A DNA stretch of 64,000 nucleotides from Acinetobacter calcoaceticus (lineage in GTDB: Bacteria; Pseudomonadota; Gammaproteobacteria; Pseudomonadales; Moraxellaceae): contig NZ_SLVJ01000006.1 in the NCBI RefSeq assembly GCF_004345325.1, forward strand, positions 90,856 through 154,855, written 5' to 3'. Positions 1-8,818 of this stretch are shown in pieces. The notes under the pieces were generated by a model that saw only the letters and a program-made list of their open reading frames with translations, was not told the DNA's origin and did no database searches. How positions within the stretch are numbered: position 1 is the first letter of the stretch; each line of letters begins with the position of its first letter. A program made the position numbers and the translations under genes.

Positions 1-31
1 TTGTTTTTAGTGTCCGAATGCAAAGATACCA

Positions 32-54
32 CCTAGCATTCGCTAGGTTTTTTT
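32..54 (+). terminator. Intrinsic terminator of a gene left of the window
   Basis: A perfect 6-bp stem (CCTAGC at 32-37, GCTAGG at 42-47) with a 4-nt loop is followed by seven T residues. It probably ends a plus-strand transcript whose gene lies beyond the left edge. Confidence 0.7.
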
Positions 55-165
55 ATGACTAAAAATCTTGTCCTCGGGCCAAAACTTTAAAAATATCATG
101 ATGGATCTTGATCGATCCAGACCAATTAAAAGTGCTTAACATCTTTGCACGAAGAGAATAAATTA

Positions 166-1371
166 ATGGGCATACAAATGATTTTAAACGCCAAAGCTGA
201 ATATGGCGTTCCAGTCAAGATATACACTCGCGATGTTGATGAAGAAAGTCTGACTCAACTTAGCAAAATGGCACAGTTACAATTCATTCATTCACATATT
301 GCGGTTATGCCAGATGTGCATGTGGGTAAAGGTGCTACAGTAGGCAGCGTCATTCCGACTAAAAATGCCATTATCCCTGCAGCAGTAGGCGTGGATATCG
401 GTTGCGGCATGAATGCGCTGCGCTTAAGTTTAACTGCAGCACAGCTGCCAGACAATTTAAGCGCACTTCGCAATGCCATTGAACGAAAGGTGCCCGTAGG
501 TTTTGAGATGCATAAACAAATCAAAGTCAAATCCTCCACCCTTTCACCCTTGGAAAAACGCTTGGCGGTCATTACCACCAAGCATCCGGGGTTAAAACGC
601 ATGCTGCGAAATTTTGATTCAACGTGGCAGAAACAAATCGGGACACTCGGTGGCGGCAACCACTTTATTGAACTGTGCCTGGATGAACAGCAAGATGTCT
701 GGATTATGCTGCATTCTGGGAGTCGAGGTCTGGGCAATGTCATCGGTACTTATTTTATCGAGCGTGCTAAAAAAGAATCACAACATCGCTTTGGCCATGT
801 ACCCGACAAAGATTTATCCTATTTTGCCAAAGGTTCCTCCAATTTTGACGACTATGTCGAAGCCGTTGAATGGGCGCAAGAGTATGCCTATGAAAATCGC
901 CGAGAAATGATGCGACTGATCCTAGAAGCCATACGACCCTTGCTTCCGAGCTTTCAGATGACCAAAGAAGCCATTAATTGTCATCACAATTATGTACAAA
1001 AGGAACTGCATTTTGGTGAAGAAGTCTTTGTCACTCGCAAAGGTGCCATTCGTGCCGGACTCGGTGACTTTGGCATCATTCCAGGCTCTATGGGTGCCCA
1101 ATCCTTTATCGTTAAAGGTAAGGGTAATCCTGATTCATTTTGTTCATGCTCACATGGCGCTGGTCGTAAGATGAGTCGAAGTAAAGCCAAATTATTATTT
1201 AATCAACAAGATTTAATTCAACAAACCCAAGGTGTAGAGTGTCGTAAAGACAAAGCTGTGGTTGATGAGATTCCAAGTGCCTATAAAGATATCCATGAAG
1301 TCATGGCCAATCAACAGGATCTGATCGAGGTGGTACACACCCTAAAACAGGTTCTTTGCATCAAAGGTTAA
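166..1371 (+). CDS. rtcB: RNA-splicing ligase RtcB
   Basis: This is the GTP- and Mn2+-dependent RNA ligase RtcB, which joins 2',3'-cyclic-phosphate (3'-phosphate) ends to 5'-OH ends in tRNA or RNA repair. The predicted 401-residue protein carries the family blocks in order: HIAVMPDVH, VGVDIGCGMNALR with the metal-binding Cys, GGGNHFIE, HSGSRGLGN, NCHHNYVQKE, PGSMG and the SHGAGR block whose His is guanylylated. An in-frame TTG at 145 would add seven residues. The ATG at 166 is preferred because a GAAGAG-type ribosome site lies about ten bases upstream. No RtcA cyclase, archease or RtcR regulator is visible beside it, so it appears as a stand-alone gene. A shared terminator separates it from the convergent OmpA-like lipoprotein gene. 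The family assignment is very secure; the RNA substrate in this organism is not known. Confidence 0.96.
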   Translation: MGIQMILNAKAEYGVPVKIYTRDVDEESLTQLSKMAQLQFIHSHIAVMPDVHVGKGATVGSVIPTKNAIIPAAVGVDIGCGMNALRLSLTAAQLPDNLSALRNAIERKVPVGFEMHKQIKVKSSTLSPLEKRLAVITTKHPGLKRMLRNFDSTWQKQIGTLGGGNHFIELCLDEQQDVWIMLHSGSRGLGNVIGTYFIERAKKESQHRFGHVPDKDLSYFAKGSSNFDDYVEAVEWAQEYAYENRREMMRLILEAIRPLLPSFQMTKEAINCHHNYVQKELHFGEEVFVTRKGAIRAGLGDFGIIPGSMGAQSFIVKGKGNPDSFCSCSHGAGRKMSRSKAKLLFNQQDLIQQTQGVECRKDKAVVDEIPSAYKDIHEVMANQQDLIEVVHTLKQVLCIKG

Positions 1372-1402
1372 ATCCACATCATTCTTAGACATTGTCATTT
1401 AT

Positions 1403-1438
1403 AAAAAACCCCAGGCTCGATGAGCTCTGGGGTTTTTA
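1403..1438. terminator. Bidirectional terminator between rtcB and the OmpA-like lipoprotein gene
   Basis: CCCCAG pairs with CTGGGG, extended by GCTC/GAGC, and the stem is flanked by an A run on the left and a T run on the right. It can serve both convergent genes. Confidence 0.85.
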
Positions 1439-1464
1439 ATATTAATTGGACAAATTATTTTAGC

Positions 1465-1920
1465 TTACTTTAAAGTTAAGCTGACCCGTCTATTCTTAGC
1501 ACGTCCTTCAGCAGTGTTATTATCTGCTATCGGTTGCGTAGAGGCTTGACCTGTTGCTCGTATTTGACTGGGATTGACATTGTAGTCTGTAACTAAACGA
1601 GCTTGTACCATATTAGCACGCTGTTGCGACACCCTACGGTTAATGGCATTAGACCCGCTACTATCGGTATGACCATCCACCTCTAAAATTAAGCGTGGAT
1701 TTTGTGCTAAGAGCTTTGCCGCCGAGCTTAGATATGCATTATATTGCGGCTCAATCTCCGATGAATTCTTATTAAAGTATATAGCCACACCTTGTTTAAG
1801 TTCAGCTAATAACGGTTGAACTTGCTGTACAGCGACTTGAGGCGGAGGAGCTACAGATTGATGTGTACAAGCAGTGAGCATTAGCGCAGAAAGAATCATT
1901 AACCATGGATTGATATTCAT
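1465..1920 (-). CDS. OmpA-family (C-terminal peptidoglycan-binding domain) lipoprotein
   Basis: This 151-residue protein has a lipoprotein signal peptide ending in LTAC (lipidated Cys at about residue 18), followed by one OmpA C-terminal domain. The domain shows the family features: YFNKNSSEI near residue 48, VDGHTDSSGS, and the closing block RAKNRRV. Such proteins are anchored in the outer membrane and bind the diaminopimelate of peptidoglycan, so a Pal/YiaD-like tethering role is inferred. It lies directly downstream of ompA on the same strand, with a terminator between them, and its domain resembles the C-terminal domain of that OmpA. This is consistent with local duplication of the domain, which is an inference. 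It is too short to contain a beta-barrel and is not part of a tol-pal cluster here. Confidence 0.85.
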   Translation of the reverse strand: MNINPWLMILSALMLTACTHQSVAPPPQVAVQQVQPLLAELKQGVAIYFNKNSSEIEPQYNAYLSSAAKLLAQNPRLILEVDGHTDSSGSNAINRRVSQQRANMVQARLVTDYNVNPSQIRATGQASTQPIADNNTAEGRAKNRRVSLTLK

Positions 1921-2002
1921 TTTATTAATCTCAAAAAATATTGATTGAATTTATTTTTGTTAAACATATCACACTTTTATTATTTAAATTTAAATTAAGT
2001 AC

Positions 2003-2030
2003 AAAAAAAGCGACTCTGACGAGTCGCTTT
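2003..2030 (-). terminator. ompA terminator
   Basis: GCGACTC at 2010-2016 pairs with GAGTCGC at 2021-2027. The A run at 2003-2009 is the U tract on the minus strand, just past the ompA stop codon. Confidence 0.85.
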
Positions 2031-2064
2031 TATAACTATATTAGGCTACTGCATAAAGCTCAAA

Positions 2065-3111
2065 TTAACGTTGAACTTGAACAGTACGGCTACCAGAGAT
2101 CGTAGCGAATACGCGACGGTTCATAGCACGGCCTTCTTTAGTGTTGTTGTCAGCAATTGGTTGATCCCAAGCGAAACCTTGAGTTGACAAGCGTGAAGCG
2201 TCAACGTTGAATTCGCTTACAAGTGCAGTTTTAACAGAGTTAGCACGAGCCAAAGATAAACGTTCGTTTAACTTACGTGGACCAGTGTTATCTGTGTGAC
2301 CTTCAATCAAAGCAGTCGCATTTGGATAATCAGTTAACTTTTCAGCAACTTTAGCGAGTTCTGGTTTGTATTGATCTTTGATATTTGATTTATTGGTATC
2401 AAAGAACACACGAAGTTCCATGCTCAGATTTTCAATCTGCTCTTGAACTTCAGGTTGAACTACAGGTGCAATTGGTGCAATTGGTTCAACTACTACTACA
2501 GGAGCAGCAGGTTTCAAGTGACCACCTAGAACAACGTTAAGACCTGCTAGAGCTGTATAGTTCCAGAAATCTTCATCGATGTTATAAGTACCACGAGCTT
2601 CAGTACGTAGTGATAACACATCGTTTAAGCGCCAGAAAGCACCAACACCCGCGTTAGCCAAAGTACCTTCTTCAGAACGACCACGACCATCACGACCAAT
2701 TGGATAAGCAGTAGTGCCACTAAAGTTATACTTATAGTGACCAGCACCAGCTAGTACATAAGGCTTGATTTTGCTGTCATAGTTTTTAGTGATTAAATCA
2801 GAAGTAACATAGAAGTTACCATTGATTTGTTTTTGCTTATATTCAGCACCAGATACAGGATTAACATCACCCTTAACTTGGTTATATTCAGCTTCAAAAC
2901 CTAACCATGGAGTCAATTCGATACCGAGAGCAGCACCAACGAATAAATCGTCCTGTAGCTCACCAGATGAAGTTAGATTGTCACGGCCATTGTTGTGTTT
3001 AGAATCTTGGAATGTGTAACCTAATAATAAAGGAGTTACAGTTACACCAGCATTAGCGGCTGCTAATGGCGCAGCAACTAGCATAGCAAGTGCGATACGA
3101 CTCAGTTTCAT
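2065..3111 (-). CDS. ompA: Outer membrane porin OmpA
   Basis: This is the major outer-membrane protein OmpA: an N-terminal eight-stranded beta-barrel followed by a periplasmic peptidoglycan-binding domain. The 348-residue product starts with a cleavable signal peptide ending ANA. The barrel covers roughly residues 22-195. A Pro/Val-rich hinge with repeats of the PVV/PIAP type lies near 210-225. The OmpA C-terminal domain ends in [11 protein letters not shown] and contains the peptidoglycan-contact blocks [10 protein letters not shown] and EGHTDNTG. The start is the ATG at 3111 because GGAGG sits eight bases upstream; an in-frame start 33 bases further out has no such site. In Acinetobacter this protein is known for adhesion, slow porin activity and envelope stability. 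Expression is probably high, given the strong promoter at 3223-3251 and long leader. Confidence 0.96.
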   Translation of the reverse strand: MKLSRIALAMLVAAPLAAANAGVTVTPLLLGYTFQDSKHNNGRDNLTSSGELQDDLFVGAALGIELTPWLGFEAEYNQVKGDVNPVSGAEYKQKQINGNFYVTSDLITKNYDSKIKPYVLAGAGHYKYNFSGTTAYPIGRDGRGRSEEGTLANAGVGAFWRLNDVLSLRTEARGTYNIDEDFWNYTALAGLNVVLGGHLKPAAPVVVVEPIAPIAPVVQPEVQEQIENLSMELRVFFDTNKSNIKDQYKPELAKVAEKLTDYPNATALIEGHTDNTGPRKLNERLSLARANSVKTALVSEFNVDASRLSTQGFAWDQPIADNNTKEGRAMNRRVFATISGSRTVQVQR

Positions 3112-3222
3112 GGATATCCTCCAGAGATAACAATTGTTGTTCAAGCTCAGCCTAAAATGATTTAGCTACCTGAGATAGGCGTTCTTTATACCCCAGTATT
3201 ATTTTTAAGCTACTCACGTTGA

Positions 3223-3251
3223 ATCATACAAACACTTAGATGACTTTCCAA
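3223..3251 (-). promoter_or_regulatory. Predicted sigma-70 promoter of ompA
   Basis: On the minus strand TTGGAA (3246-3251) and TATGAT (3223-3228) are separated by exactly 17 bp. Transcription would start near 3215, giving a leader of about 100 nt before the ompA ATG. Confidence 0.65.
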
Positions 3252-3252
3252 G

Positions 3253-3275
3253 TGCTTGATAAATTTAATCAAGCA
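3253..3275. repeat. Perfect inverted repeat abutting the ompA -35 box
   Basis: TGCTTGAT and ATCAAGCA flank a 7-bp AT-only centre. The repeat ends two bases upstream of the predicted -35 element, a typical operator position. The cognate regulator is unknown. Confidence 0.6.
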
Positions 3276-3285
3276 AATTATTGAC

Positions 3286-3323
3286 AAAATTACTTACAAT
3301 TTCCGTTGTAATTCGGTAATTTT
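3286..3323. repeat. Nested inverted repeat upstream of ompA
   Basis: Outer arms AAAATTAC and GTAATTTT enclose inner arms TACAA and TTGTA. It lies about 35 bp upstream of the ompA -35 box and could be a regulator site or a cruciform-prone element. Confidence 0.45.
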
Positions 3324-3913
3324 ATCAACAAAAGCTGATCCGAGCAGCATATATTCAAACTCGCGCCGCGCTATTTTAGCAGCAATCGCGAACGATAGTA
3401 ATAAAAAAATTATTTTAACCCTGTAGCTCACTGGTTTTCAATAAAAATTTAAATAATTCTGAGGTTTAAATTATAACTATAATTGGCGCACACTCTAATT
3501 AAGTTGTATTAGACACTGTGCATTTTGTATGAATTTCACTCACTTCAACTTGCCAAATTTGACCAACCTTACAAATTTACAGTATTGATTAAAAATAACA
3601 CCATTATTTTAATCAACAATTACAAATCCAACCAAGTTATATTAAAGAATTTTTTAAGCTTGGAATGTTAGACTATTTACGCCCAAATTATAGCAATGCC
3701 CAGTATATATAGCCATTTGATCCAATAAGCTTTTATTCACAATATAATTTCCAGCATCAACAAGTGTTTTAAACCTAGAATTAAAAACAGTTTATATATA
3801 AAAATGGACTATACATATGAAAAAATGCGCAACCCAAGCAAATCAAGGTCTATATATCGGATCACTCGAAATCTCAACCAATATTAGTAGTAAAAAGGTG
3901 ATCAGTATCTGCG
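3324..3913. other. AT-rich intergenic region between ompA and the pseudopilin gene
   Basis: No coding frame with a convincing ribosome site was found. The region holds a 13-bp, almost wholly A+T inverted repeat at 3585-3616 (TTGATT...AATCAA) with one bulged base. Otherwise only AT-rich sequence is seen, presumably carrying the promoter of the gene at 3914. Confidence 0.5.
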
Positions 3914-4474
3914 ATGGATCATTCAATAACAGTCTATAAAAAAATTAAAGGATTCACACTCTTAGAGCTATTGGTCTGTCTAAGCATCATCGCAATCATT
4001 ATCGTCTATGCACAGCCGTCTTTTCATCACATAGGTGCACGACAAGAGCTTTCAAATTTGCAGCATGTGATACAGCAACACATCAACATGGCACGGTCAC
4101 ATGCGATCACCGTACACAGTGATGTGGTAATGTGCGCTTCAGCCAATCTAGAATACTGCCAAAACAACCAATGGCATCACGGTATACTGCTATACATAGA
4201 CCGCAATAAAAACCGCCAACTCGATGTAAATGAAACGGTGCTCACAGCAACAGCCACCCAACTTAAGTACGGCTCATTTGCATGGCATGGCAATGCATCC
4301 CACCCCAATACTGTGGTGTTCCAATCTGATTCAGGCTTACCCAGAGGGTCTATCGGCAGTTTTCGTTATTGTAGTTTTCAACATCCAGAATTTAGTCAAG
4401 ATTTCCCCATTGGAATGATGGGGCATTTGCGTAGCATCGAATCCACAAAGTGCAATAAAACAACAGCTGAATGA
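3914..4474 (+). CDS. Type IV pilin-like / FimT-GspH family pseudopilin
   Basis: The 186-residue protein begins with a short basic leader and the prepilin-peptidase motif KGFTLLELL, in which cleavage follows the Gly and the mature protein begins with N-methyl-Phe and a Glu at +5. A hydrophobic helix of about 20 residues follows, then a GspH/FimT-like globular domain with four conserved-looking cysteines. Minor pseudopilins of this family prime type IV pilus or type II secretion pseudopilus assembly. The gene stands alone: the other minor pilin genes (pilV, pilW, pilX, pilE) are not next to it. A ribosome site AAGGTGA lies about 13 bases upstream of the ATG, a little far. Prepilin identity is secure; whether it serves pili or secretion cannot be decided here. 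Confidence 0.8.
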   Translation: MDHSITVYKKIKGFTLLELLVCLSIIAIIIVYAQPSFHHIGARQELSNLQHVIQQHINMARSHAITVHSDVVMCASANLEYCQNNQWHHGILLYIDRNKNRQLDVNETVLTATATQLKYGSFAWHGNASHPNTVVFQSDSGLPRGSIGSFRYCSFQHPEFSQDFPIGMMGHLRSIESTKCNKTTAE

Positions 4475-4585
4475 AGACCGTTGCGTCTATGTTTGACCCA
4501 GAATAACGCTTTATTCTTATCCAGTATTTTATATACTGCTTAGGGTTTTAAAATCTGATGTATTACAAATTTGGAGAATACAACA

Positions 4586-5761
4586 ATGACTGACATCGTA
4601 ATTGTAAATGGCGCGCGTACCGCTATGGGTGGTTTTCAAGGCAGTTTAGCAAATGCAACTGCGCCACAACTTGGTGCAGCAACCATCAAAGAAGCAATTA
4701 GCCGTTCAGGCTTACAGGCCAATGATGTTGAAGAAGTCATCATGGGTTGTGTACTTCCAGCGGGTTTAAAACAGGGCCCTGCCCGTCAAGCCATGCGTTT
4801 AGCAGGCCTTCCAGATTCAACAGCGGCTGTTACCATTAATAAACTCTGTGGTTCAGGCATGAAAGCAGTCATGCAAGCCGCTGACATGATTAAAGCAGGT
4901 TCTGCGAACATCGTCGTTGCAGGCGGTATGGAATCGATGAGTAATGCACCATATTTACTCCCCAAAGCTCGTGGCGGTTATCGCATGGGTCATGGTGAAG
5001 TTAAAGACCATATGTTCTTTGATGGTTTAGAAGATGCTGAAACTGGCCGTCTCATGGGTTCATTCGCACAAGATATGGCCAATAAGCGTGGTTATAGCCG
5101 TGAGCAAATGGATGACTTTGCCATTCGCTCATTGAAACGTGCTCAAACTGCGATTAATGAAGGTTACTTTGCTGCAGAAATCGTTCCTGTAACACTCTCT
5201 ACACGTAAAGGTGATGTGATCGTTGACAAGGATGAACAACCTTTCAATGCAAATATCGACAAGATTCCAAGTTTAAAACCTGCATTTGCAAAAGACGGCA
5301 CCATTACCGCAGCCAATGCCAGCTCGATTTCAGATGGTGCTTCAGCATTGGTATTGACTTCTGCTGAACATGCACAAGCCAAAGGTCTTGCACCATTAGC
5401 GAAAATTGTGGCTTATGCGTCGAATTCACAACATCCTTCTGAATTCACCATTGCCCCGGTAGGCGCTATCGAGAAAGTCCTCAAGCAAACAGGTTGGACT
5501 GCTCAGGATGTTGATCTCTGGGAGATTAATGAAGCATTTGCCATGGTGACCATGTGCCCAATCGATGACTTCAAACTCGATGCAGAGAAAGTCAACATTC
5601 ATGGCGGCGCTTGTGCACTCGGACATCCTGTTGGTTCTACAGGTTCACGTATTATCTTAAGTTTAATCTATGCTTTAAAACGTACTGGCGGTAAAAAAGG
5701 TATCGCTGCACTGTGTATCGGTGGTGGTGAAGCGACTGCTGTTGCGATTGAAATTCTTTAA
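4586..5761 (+). CDS. Acetyl-CoA C-acetyltransferase (thiolase)
   Basis: This 391-residue thiolase condenses or cleaves acyl-CoA chains and most closely fits the biosynthetic acetoacetyl-CoA (AtoB/PhaA) type. The nucleophilic Cys is in NKLCGSGMKA near residue 88. The catalytic His is in NEAFAM/HGGACALGHP near residue 347, and the C-terminal Cys lies in ALCIGGGEA. The ATG at 4586 is chosen over an upstream TTG at 4571 because GGAG precedes it by about ten bases. It is monocistronic with its own terminator, with no thiolase partner, HMG-CoA or PHA synthase gene adjacent. Whether it mainly serves ketone-body, PHB or short-chain fatty-acid metabolism is not shown by context. Confidence 0.92.
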   Translation: MTDIVIVNGARTAMGGFQGSLANATAPQLGAATIKEAISRSGLQANDVEEVIMGCVLPAGLKQGPARQAMRLAGLPDSTAAVTINKLCGSGMKAVMQAADMIKAGSANIVVAGGMESMSNAPYLLPKARGGYRMGHGEVKDHMFFDGLEDAETGRLMGSFAQDMANKRGYSREQMDDFAIRSLKRAQTAINEGYFAAEIVPVTLSTRKGDVIVDKDEQPFNANIDKIPSLKPAFAKDGTITAANASSISDGASALVLTSAEHAQAKGLAPLAKIVAYASNSQHPSEFTIAPVGAIEKVLKQTGWTAQDVDLWEINEAFAMVTMCPIDDFKLDAEKVNIHGGACALGHPVGSTGSRIILSLIYALKRTGGKKGIAALCIGGGEATAVAIEIL

Positions 5762-5788
5762 TTTACAAATACACAGCTCTATCAAGAA

Positions 5789-5816
5789 AATCCTGCACTG
5801 AGCAGGATTTTTTTTG
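5789..5816 (+). terminator. Thiolase gene terminator
   Basis: AATCCTGC and GCAGGATT form an 8-bp stem with a 5-nt loop followed by a run of T residues. Confidence 0.85.
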
Positions 5817-5910
5817 TTGCATCTGGATGAGCGTGATCGAATTATTTTTCATATTCTTTTAGACAACGAGCTGCTAAATTAATTTCCTCACAACAATAAA
5901 TAGGCTCCCC

Positions 5911-6360
5911 ATGCAACTGAATCACTACCTTAATTTTCAAGGTCAGACTGAAGCGGCATTTAACTTTTATAAATCCGTCTTTGGCAGAGAGTTCTCTTAT
6001 ATCAAACGTTATGGTGAATTGCCGACTGAAGATGGGATTCAAATATCAGAGCAAGAAAAAGACTATATCCTGCATATATCATTACCTATCAACGAATTTA
6101 CAGAATTAATGGGCTCTGACTACAGTGAAGCTTTCTGTGCCCAGACCAATACTGTATTTACTCAGGGCAACAATCACTATATCTCCATCAATCTTGCTAT
6201 AGGTGAAGAAACTGAGGCAAAACGACTATTCGAATCACTTTCAGAAAAAGGCCAAATCGAAATGCCATTGGATAAAACCTTTTGGGGTGCGCTCTATGGC
6301 GCATTCACAGATCAATTTGGTGTACGCTGGATGGTGAATTGTCAGCTTGATAGTATTTGA
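5911..6360 (+). CDS. PhnB/YjdN-like VOC (glyoxalase fold) protein
   Basis: The 149-residue product starts with the PhnB-type signature: a line of the form LNFQGQTEAAFNFYKSVFG, then a domain ending in GALYGAFTDQFGVRWMVN. The fold is the vicinal-oxygen-chelate fold shared by glyoxalases and bleomycin-resistance proteins. Members of this sub-family are widespread and mostly uncharacterised, and despite the name they are not shown to act in phosphonate breakdown. The gene is preceded by AGG six bases upstream of its ATG and is followed by its own terminator. The substrate cannot be inferred. Confidence 0.8.
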   Translation: MQLNHYLNFQGQTEAAFNFYKSVFGREFSYIKRYGELPTEDGIQISEQEKDYILHISLPINEFTELMGSDYSEAFCAQTNTVFTQGNNHYISINLAIGEETEAKRLFESLSEKGQIEMPLDKTFWGALYGAFTDQFGVRWMVNCQLDSI

Positions 6361-6383
6361 TCCGCTAAGCTTCTATAAATGCT

Positions 6384-6411
6384 AAAAAATCCCGCAGAAG
6401 CGGGATTTTTT
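6384..6411. terminator. Terminator between the VOC gene and the convergent DUF934 gene
   Basis: ATCCCGC (6389-6395) and GCGGGAT (6400-6406) form the stem, with an A run on the left and a T run on the right, so it can act in both directions. Confidence 0.85.
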
Positions 6412-6435
6412 GATTAGCAACGTCCTATATAAAGC

Positions 6436-6921
6436 TTAAGCGCCCGTTTGATAATGTGCTTGAGCAACGGCAGTCGATGCTTGGTAAGGATTTTTAAAAT
6501 CATTTAATCCAGCAGCGGCTTCGTGGATATCTTTGCCTTCTTTGATCACAAAACTATCAAAGCCTGAACGTTTTAAATAGTTCAGTACATCTTTAAAGAT
6601 ATCACCCACAGCGCGTAATTCACCTTGAAAGCCTTGACGACGTAATAGTGCCGCGAATGAATAACCACGGCCATCGTTAAAGCCTGCAAACTCGATCAAA
6701 ATAGTATCCAGCTCAGCCAAAGGAAATTCATTGACTTCAGGTGAGTCTTCTACCGTGATATATAAAGCTTTTTTACCTTGGATCTGCCCCAACAACTCAA
6801 GTTGCTGAGTACTCACCACCACATCCCCTGTCGGGACGATGCCATCATCAGCAACAAGCTGATACTGGTTGTCATGGATGCTGCCATCTTTGCAGAGCAC
6901 CTGTAATTGCGTATTAAGCAT
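6436..6921 (-). CDS. DUF934 family protein, partner of sulfite reductase
   Basis: This 161-residue protein of the DUF934 family has no signal or membrane segment. Family members are almost always encoded beside a nitrite/sulfite-reductase-type cysI gene, as here, and are thought to assist assimilatory sulfate reduction; the biochemical role is unproven. The start is the ATG at 6921, inside the end of cysI: the two genes overlap by eight bases, suggesting coupled translation. A longer frame reading further back into cysI is rejected because its N-terminus would be an out-of-frame copy of cysI sequence. A terminator follows at 6384-6411. Confidence 0.85.
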   Translation of the reverse strand: MLNTQLQVLCKDGSIHDNQYQLVADDGIVPTGDVVVSTQQLELLGQIQGKKALYITVEDSPEVNEFPLAELDTILIEFAGFNDGRGYSFAALLRRQGFQGELRAVGDIFKDVLNYLKRSGFDSFVIKEGKDIHEAAAGLNDFKNPYQASTAVAQAHYQTGA

Positions 6922-8557
6922 ATGCACGCTCCTTGAACGGTTTAATACCGACACGGCGATAAGTATCGATAAACTCTTCGCCATCCTGACGGATATCAAG
7001 ATAGGTATTGAGAATTTCCTCAATCACATCTGGAATCAGATCGGCAGCAAATGATGGCCCTAAAATGTCACCAATCGAGGCATCATGATCTGCATTGCCA
7101 CCTAAAGTCACTTGATAGAACTCAGCACCTTTTTTATCTACACCCAAGATACCGATATTACCGACATGGTGATGACCGCAAGCATTCATACAACCAGAAA
7201 TATTCAGATCAATATGACCCAAGTTATAAATGGTATCTAAGTCTTCAAAACGACGGGTAATCGCTTCAGAAATTGGAATGGATTTGGCATTGGCCAATGA
7301 ACAGAAATCACCACCTGGACAGCAGATAATATCGGTAATAAAACCAATATGCGCGCGCGCTAAATTGTGTTGATCCAGTGACTGCCACAAAGCAAACAAA
7401 TCTTTTTGCGGCACATCGACCAAGGCAATATTTTGCTCATGGGTCGTACGCAACTCACCAAAGGTATATTGATCAGCCAAGTCCGCGATCAGATTCATTT
7501 CTTCAGTGCTCATATCGCCAGGGGCAATACCTGCACGTTTGAGTGAAATGGTCACGATGCGATAACCCGGCACTTTATGCGGATTGGTATTGATATTGAA
7601 CCAATGCTTAAATTTTGGATATTGTGCAAAGCGTTCTGTGAAATCTTGGTCGGCATAATCCTGATAAGTAAAAGGCATAAACTCATCATCGAGTCGGCTC
7701 AAAACTTCAGGCTGTATTTTTAAAGTTTGGATGGTATGTTGGAACTCAGCTTCCACTTTCTCTGCAAATACTGCAGGGGTCAATGCTTTGACCAAAATCT
7801 TAATCCGCGCTTTATATTTGTTATCACGGCGACCATGTAGATTATAAACACGGAGTACCGCTTCCAGATAAGCAATCAAGTCCTCACGTGGCAACCATTC
7901 TTTAATCACGGCACCAATGATCGGAGTACGACCCAAGCCACCACCGACTTTAATGGTATAGCCAATTTCCCCAGCAGCATTTTTGACAATGTATACCCCG
8001 ATGTCATGAAACGACACCGCAGCACGATCGATTTCAGCAAGCGCAGAAACGGCAATCTTAAACTTACGTGGCAAAAATGCGAATTCAGGATGGAAGGTAC
8101 TCCACTGACGAATCAACTCACAGGTTGGACGTGGATCGGCTATTTCACCGGCCACCACACCTGCATATTGGTCGGTCGTGGTATTACGAATACAGTTGCC
8201 TGAAGTCTGGATGGCGTGCATTTGCACAGTCGCCAACTCAGCCAACATATCTGGTACATTTTCCAGTGCAGGCCAGTTGAATTGAATATTTTGGCGAGTT
8301 GAGACGTGGGCATAACCACGGTCATATTCTTTTGCCAAGGTTGCAACTTTACGCAACTGATTTGAATTCATCAGCCCATAAGGGACTGCGATGCGCAGCA
8401 TCGGCGCATAGCGTTGTATATATAGACCGTTTTGTAAACGAAGAGGACGATACTCATCTTCACTCAATTTGCCCGCTAAATAGCGTTCAGTTTGATCACG
8501 GAATTGTGCAACTCGTTCATTAATCAGTTGCTGATCGAAATCAGTATATAAATACAT
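6914..8557 (-). CDS. cysI: Sulfite reductase (nitrite/sulfite reductase family, siroheme and 4Fe-4S)
   Basis: This 547-residue cytoplasmic enzyme reduces sulfite to sulfide for cysteine synthesis. The iron-sulfur/siroheme ligands are visible as CPGGDFC (Cys413 and Cys419) and CMNAC (Cys456 and Cys460), the C-x5-C...C-x3-C pattern of the family. The N-terminal half carries the ferredoxin-like repeat and the TRQNIQFNW siroheme block near residue 88. The length and the DUF934 neighbour fit the cysI sub-family found in Acinetobacter and Pseudomonas rather than the cysJ-dependent enterobacterial type. Assimilatory nitrite reductase is the alternative, but the DUF934 partner favours sulfite. No cysJ flavoprotein gene is next to it, so the electron donor is presumably a ferredoxin or an unlinked reductase. 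Confidence 0.92.
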   Translation of the reverse strand: MYLYTDFDQQLINERVAQFRDQTERYLAGKLSEDEYRPLRLQNGLYIQRYAPMLRIAVPYGLMNSNQLRKVATLAKEYDRGYAHVSTRQNIQFNWPALENVPDMLAELATVQMHAIQTSGNCIRNTTTDQYAGVVAGEIADPRPTCELIRQWSTFHPEFAFLPRKFKIAVSALAEIDRAAVSFHDIGVYIVKNAAGEIGYTIKVGGGLGRTPIIGAVIKEWLPREDLIAYLEAVLRVYNLHGRRDNKYKARIKILVKALTPAVFAEKVEAEFQHTIQTLKIQPEVLSRLDDEFMPFTYQDYADQDFTERFAQYPKFKHWFNINTNPHKVPGYRIVTISLKRAGIAPGDMSTEEMNLIADLADQYTFGELRTTHEQNIALVDVPQKDLFALWQSLDQHNLARAHIGFITDIICCPGGDFCSLANAKSIPISEAITRRFEDLDTIYNLGHIDLNISGCMNACGHHHVGNIGILGVDKKGAEFYQVTLGGNADHDASIGDILGPSFAADLIPDVIEEILNTYLDIRQDGEEFIDTYRRVGIKPFKERAYA

Positions 8558-8818
8558 GGCGTATGGCTAGTAATATCATTATAAAGGTGACTAGCATAAC
8601 GAGAATTTTTCTATCAATAAAATGCCTTTTTTACATAGTGCTTAGCTATTTTACTGATAAGAAGCATTTAAGACCTTGATGAACTTATATTTCATTCATA
8701 TATCAACAACTAAGCAAACTTCTATTTTATTTTCAAATAGATATCACATTTATTCATATACAATCCCACTGAATCAAGTGTTTGTTTTTTGATCGAATTT
8801 AAAAAACAAAGCCACCAT
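8558..8818. other. Intergenic region upstream of cysI
   Basis: This AT-rich, non-coding stretch should hold the cysI promoter. A 10-bp inverted repeat at 8781-8810 (TTTGTTTTTT and its complement) follows the DUF1543 stop codon and may be a weak terminator. I found no clear CysB site by eye. Confidence 0.4.

Noticed and set aside
288..743. Minus-strand open frame of 151 codons across rtcB
   Set aside because: It is antisense to a strongly conserved gene. The codons mirror the rtcB frame, and there is no ribosome site or family motif.
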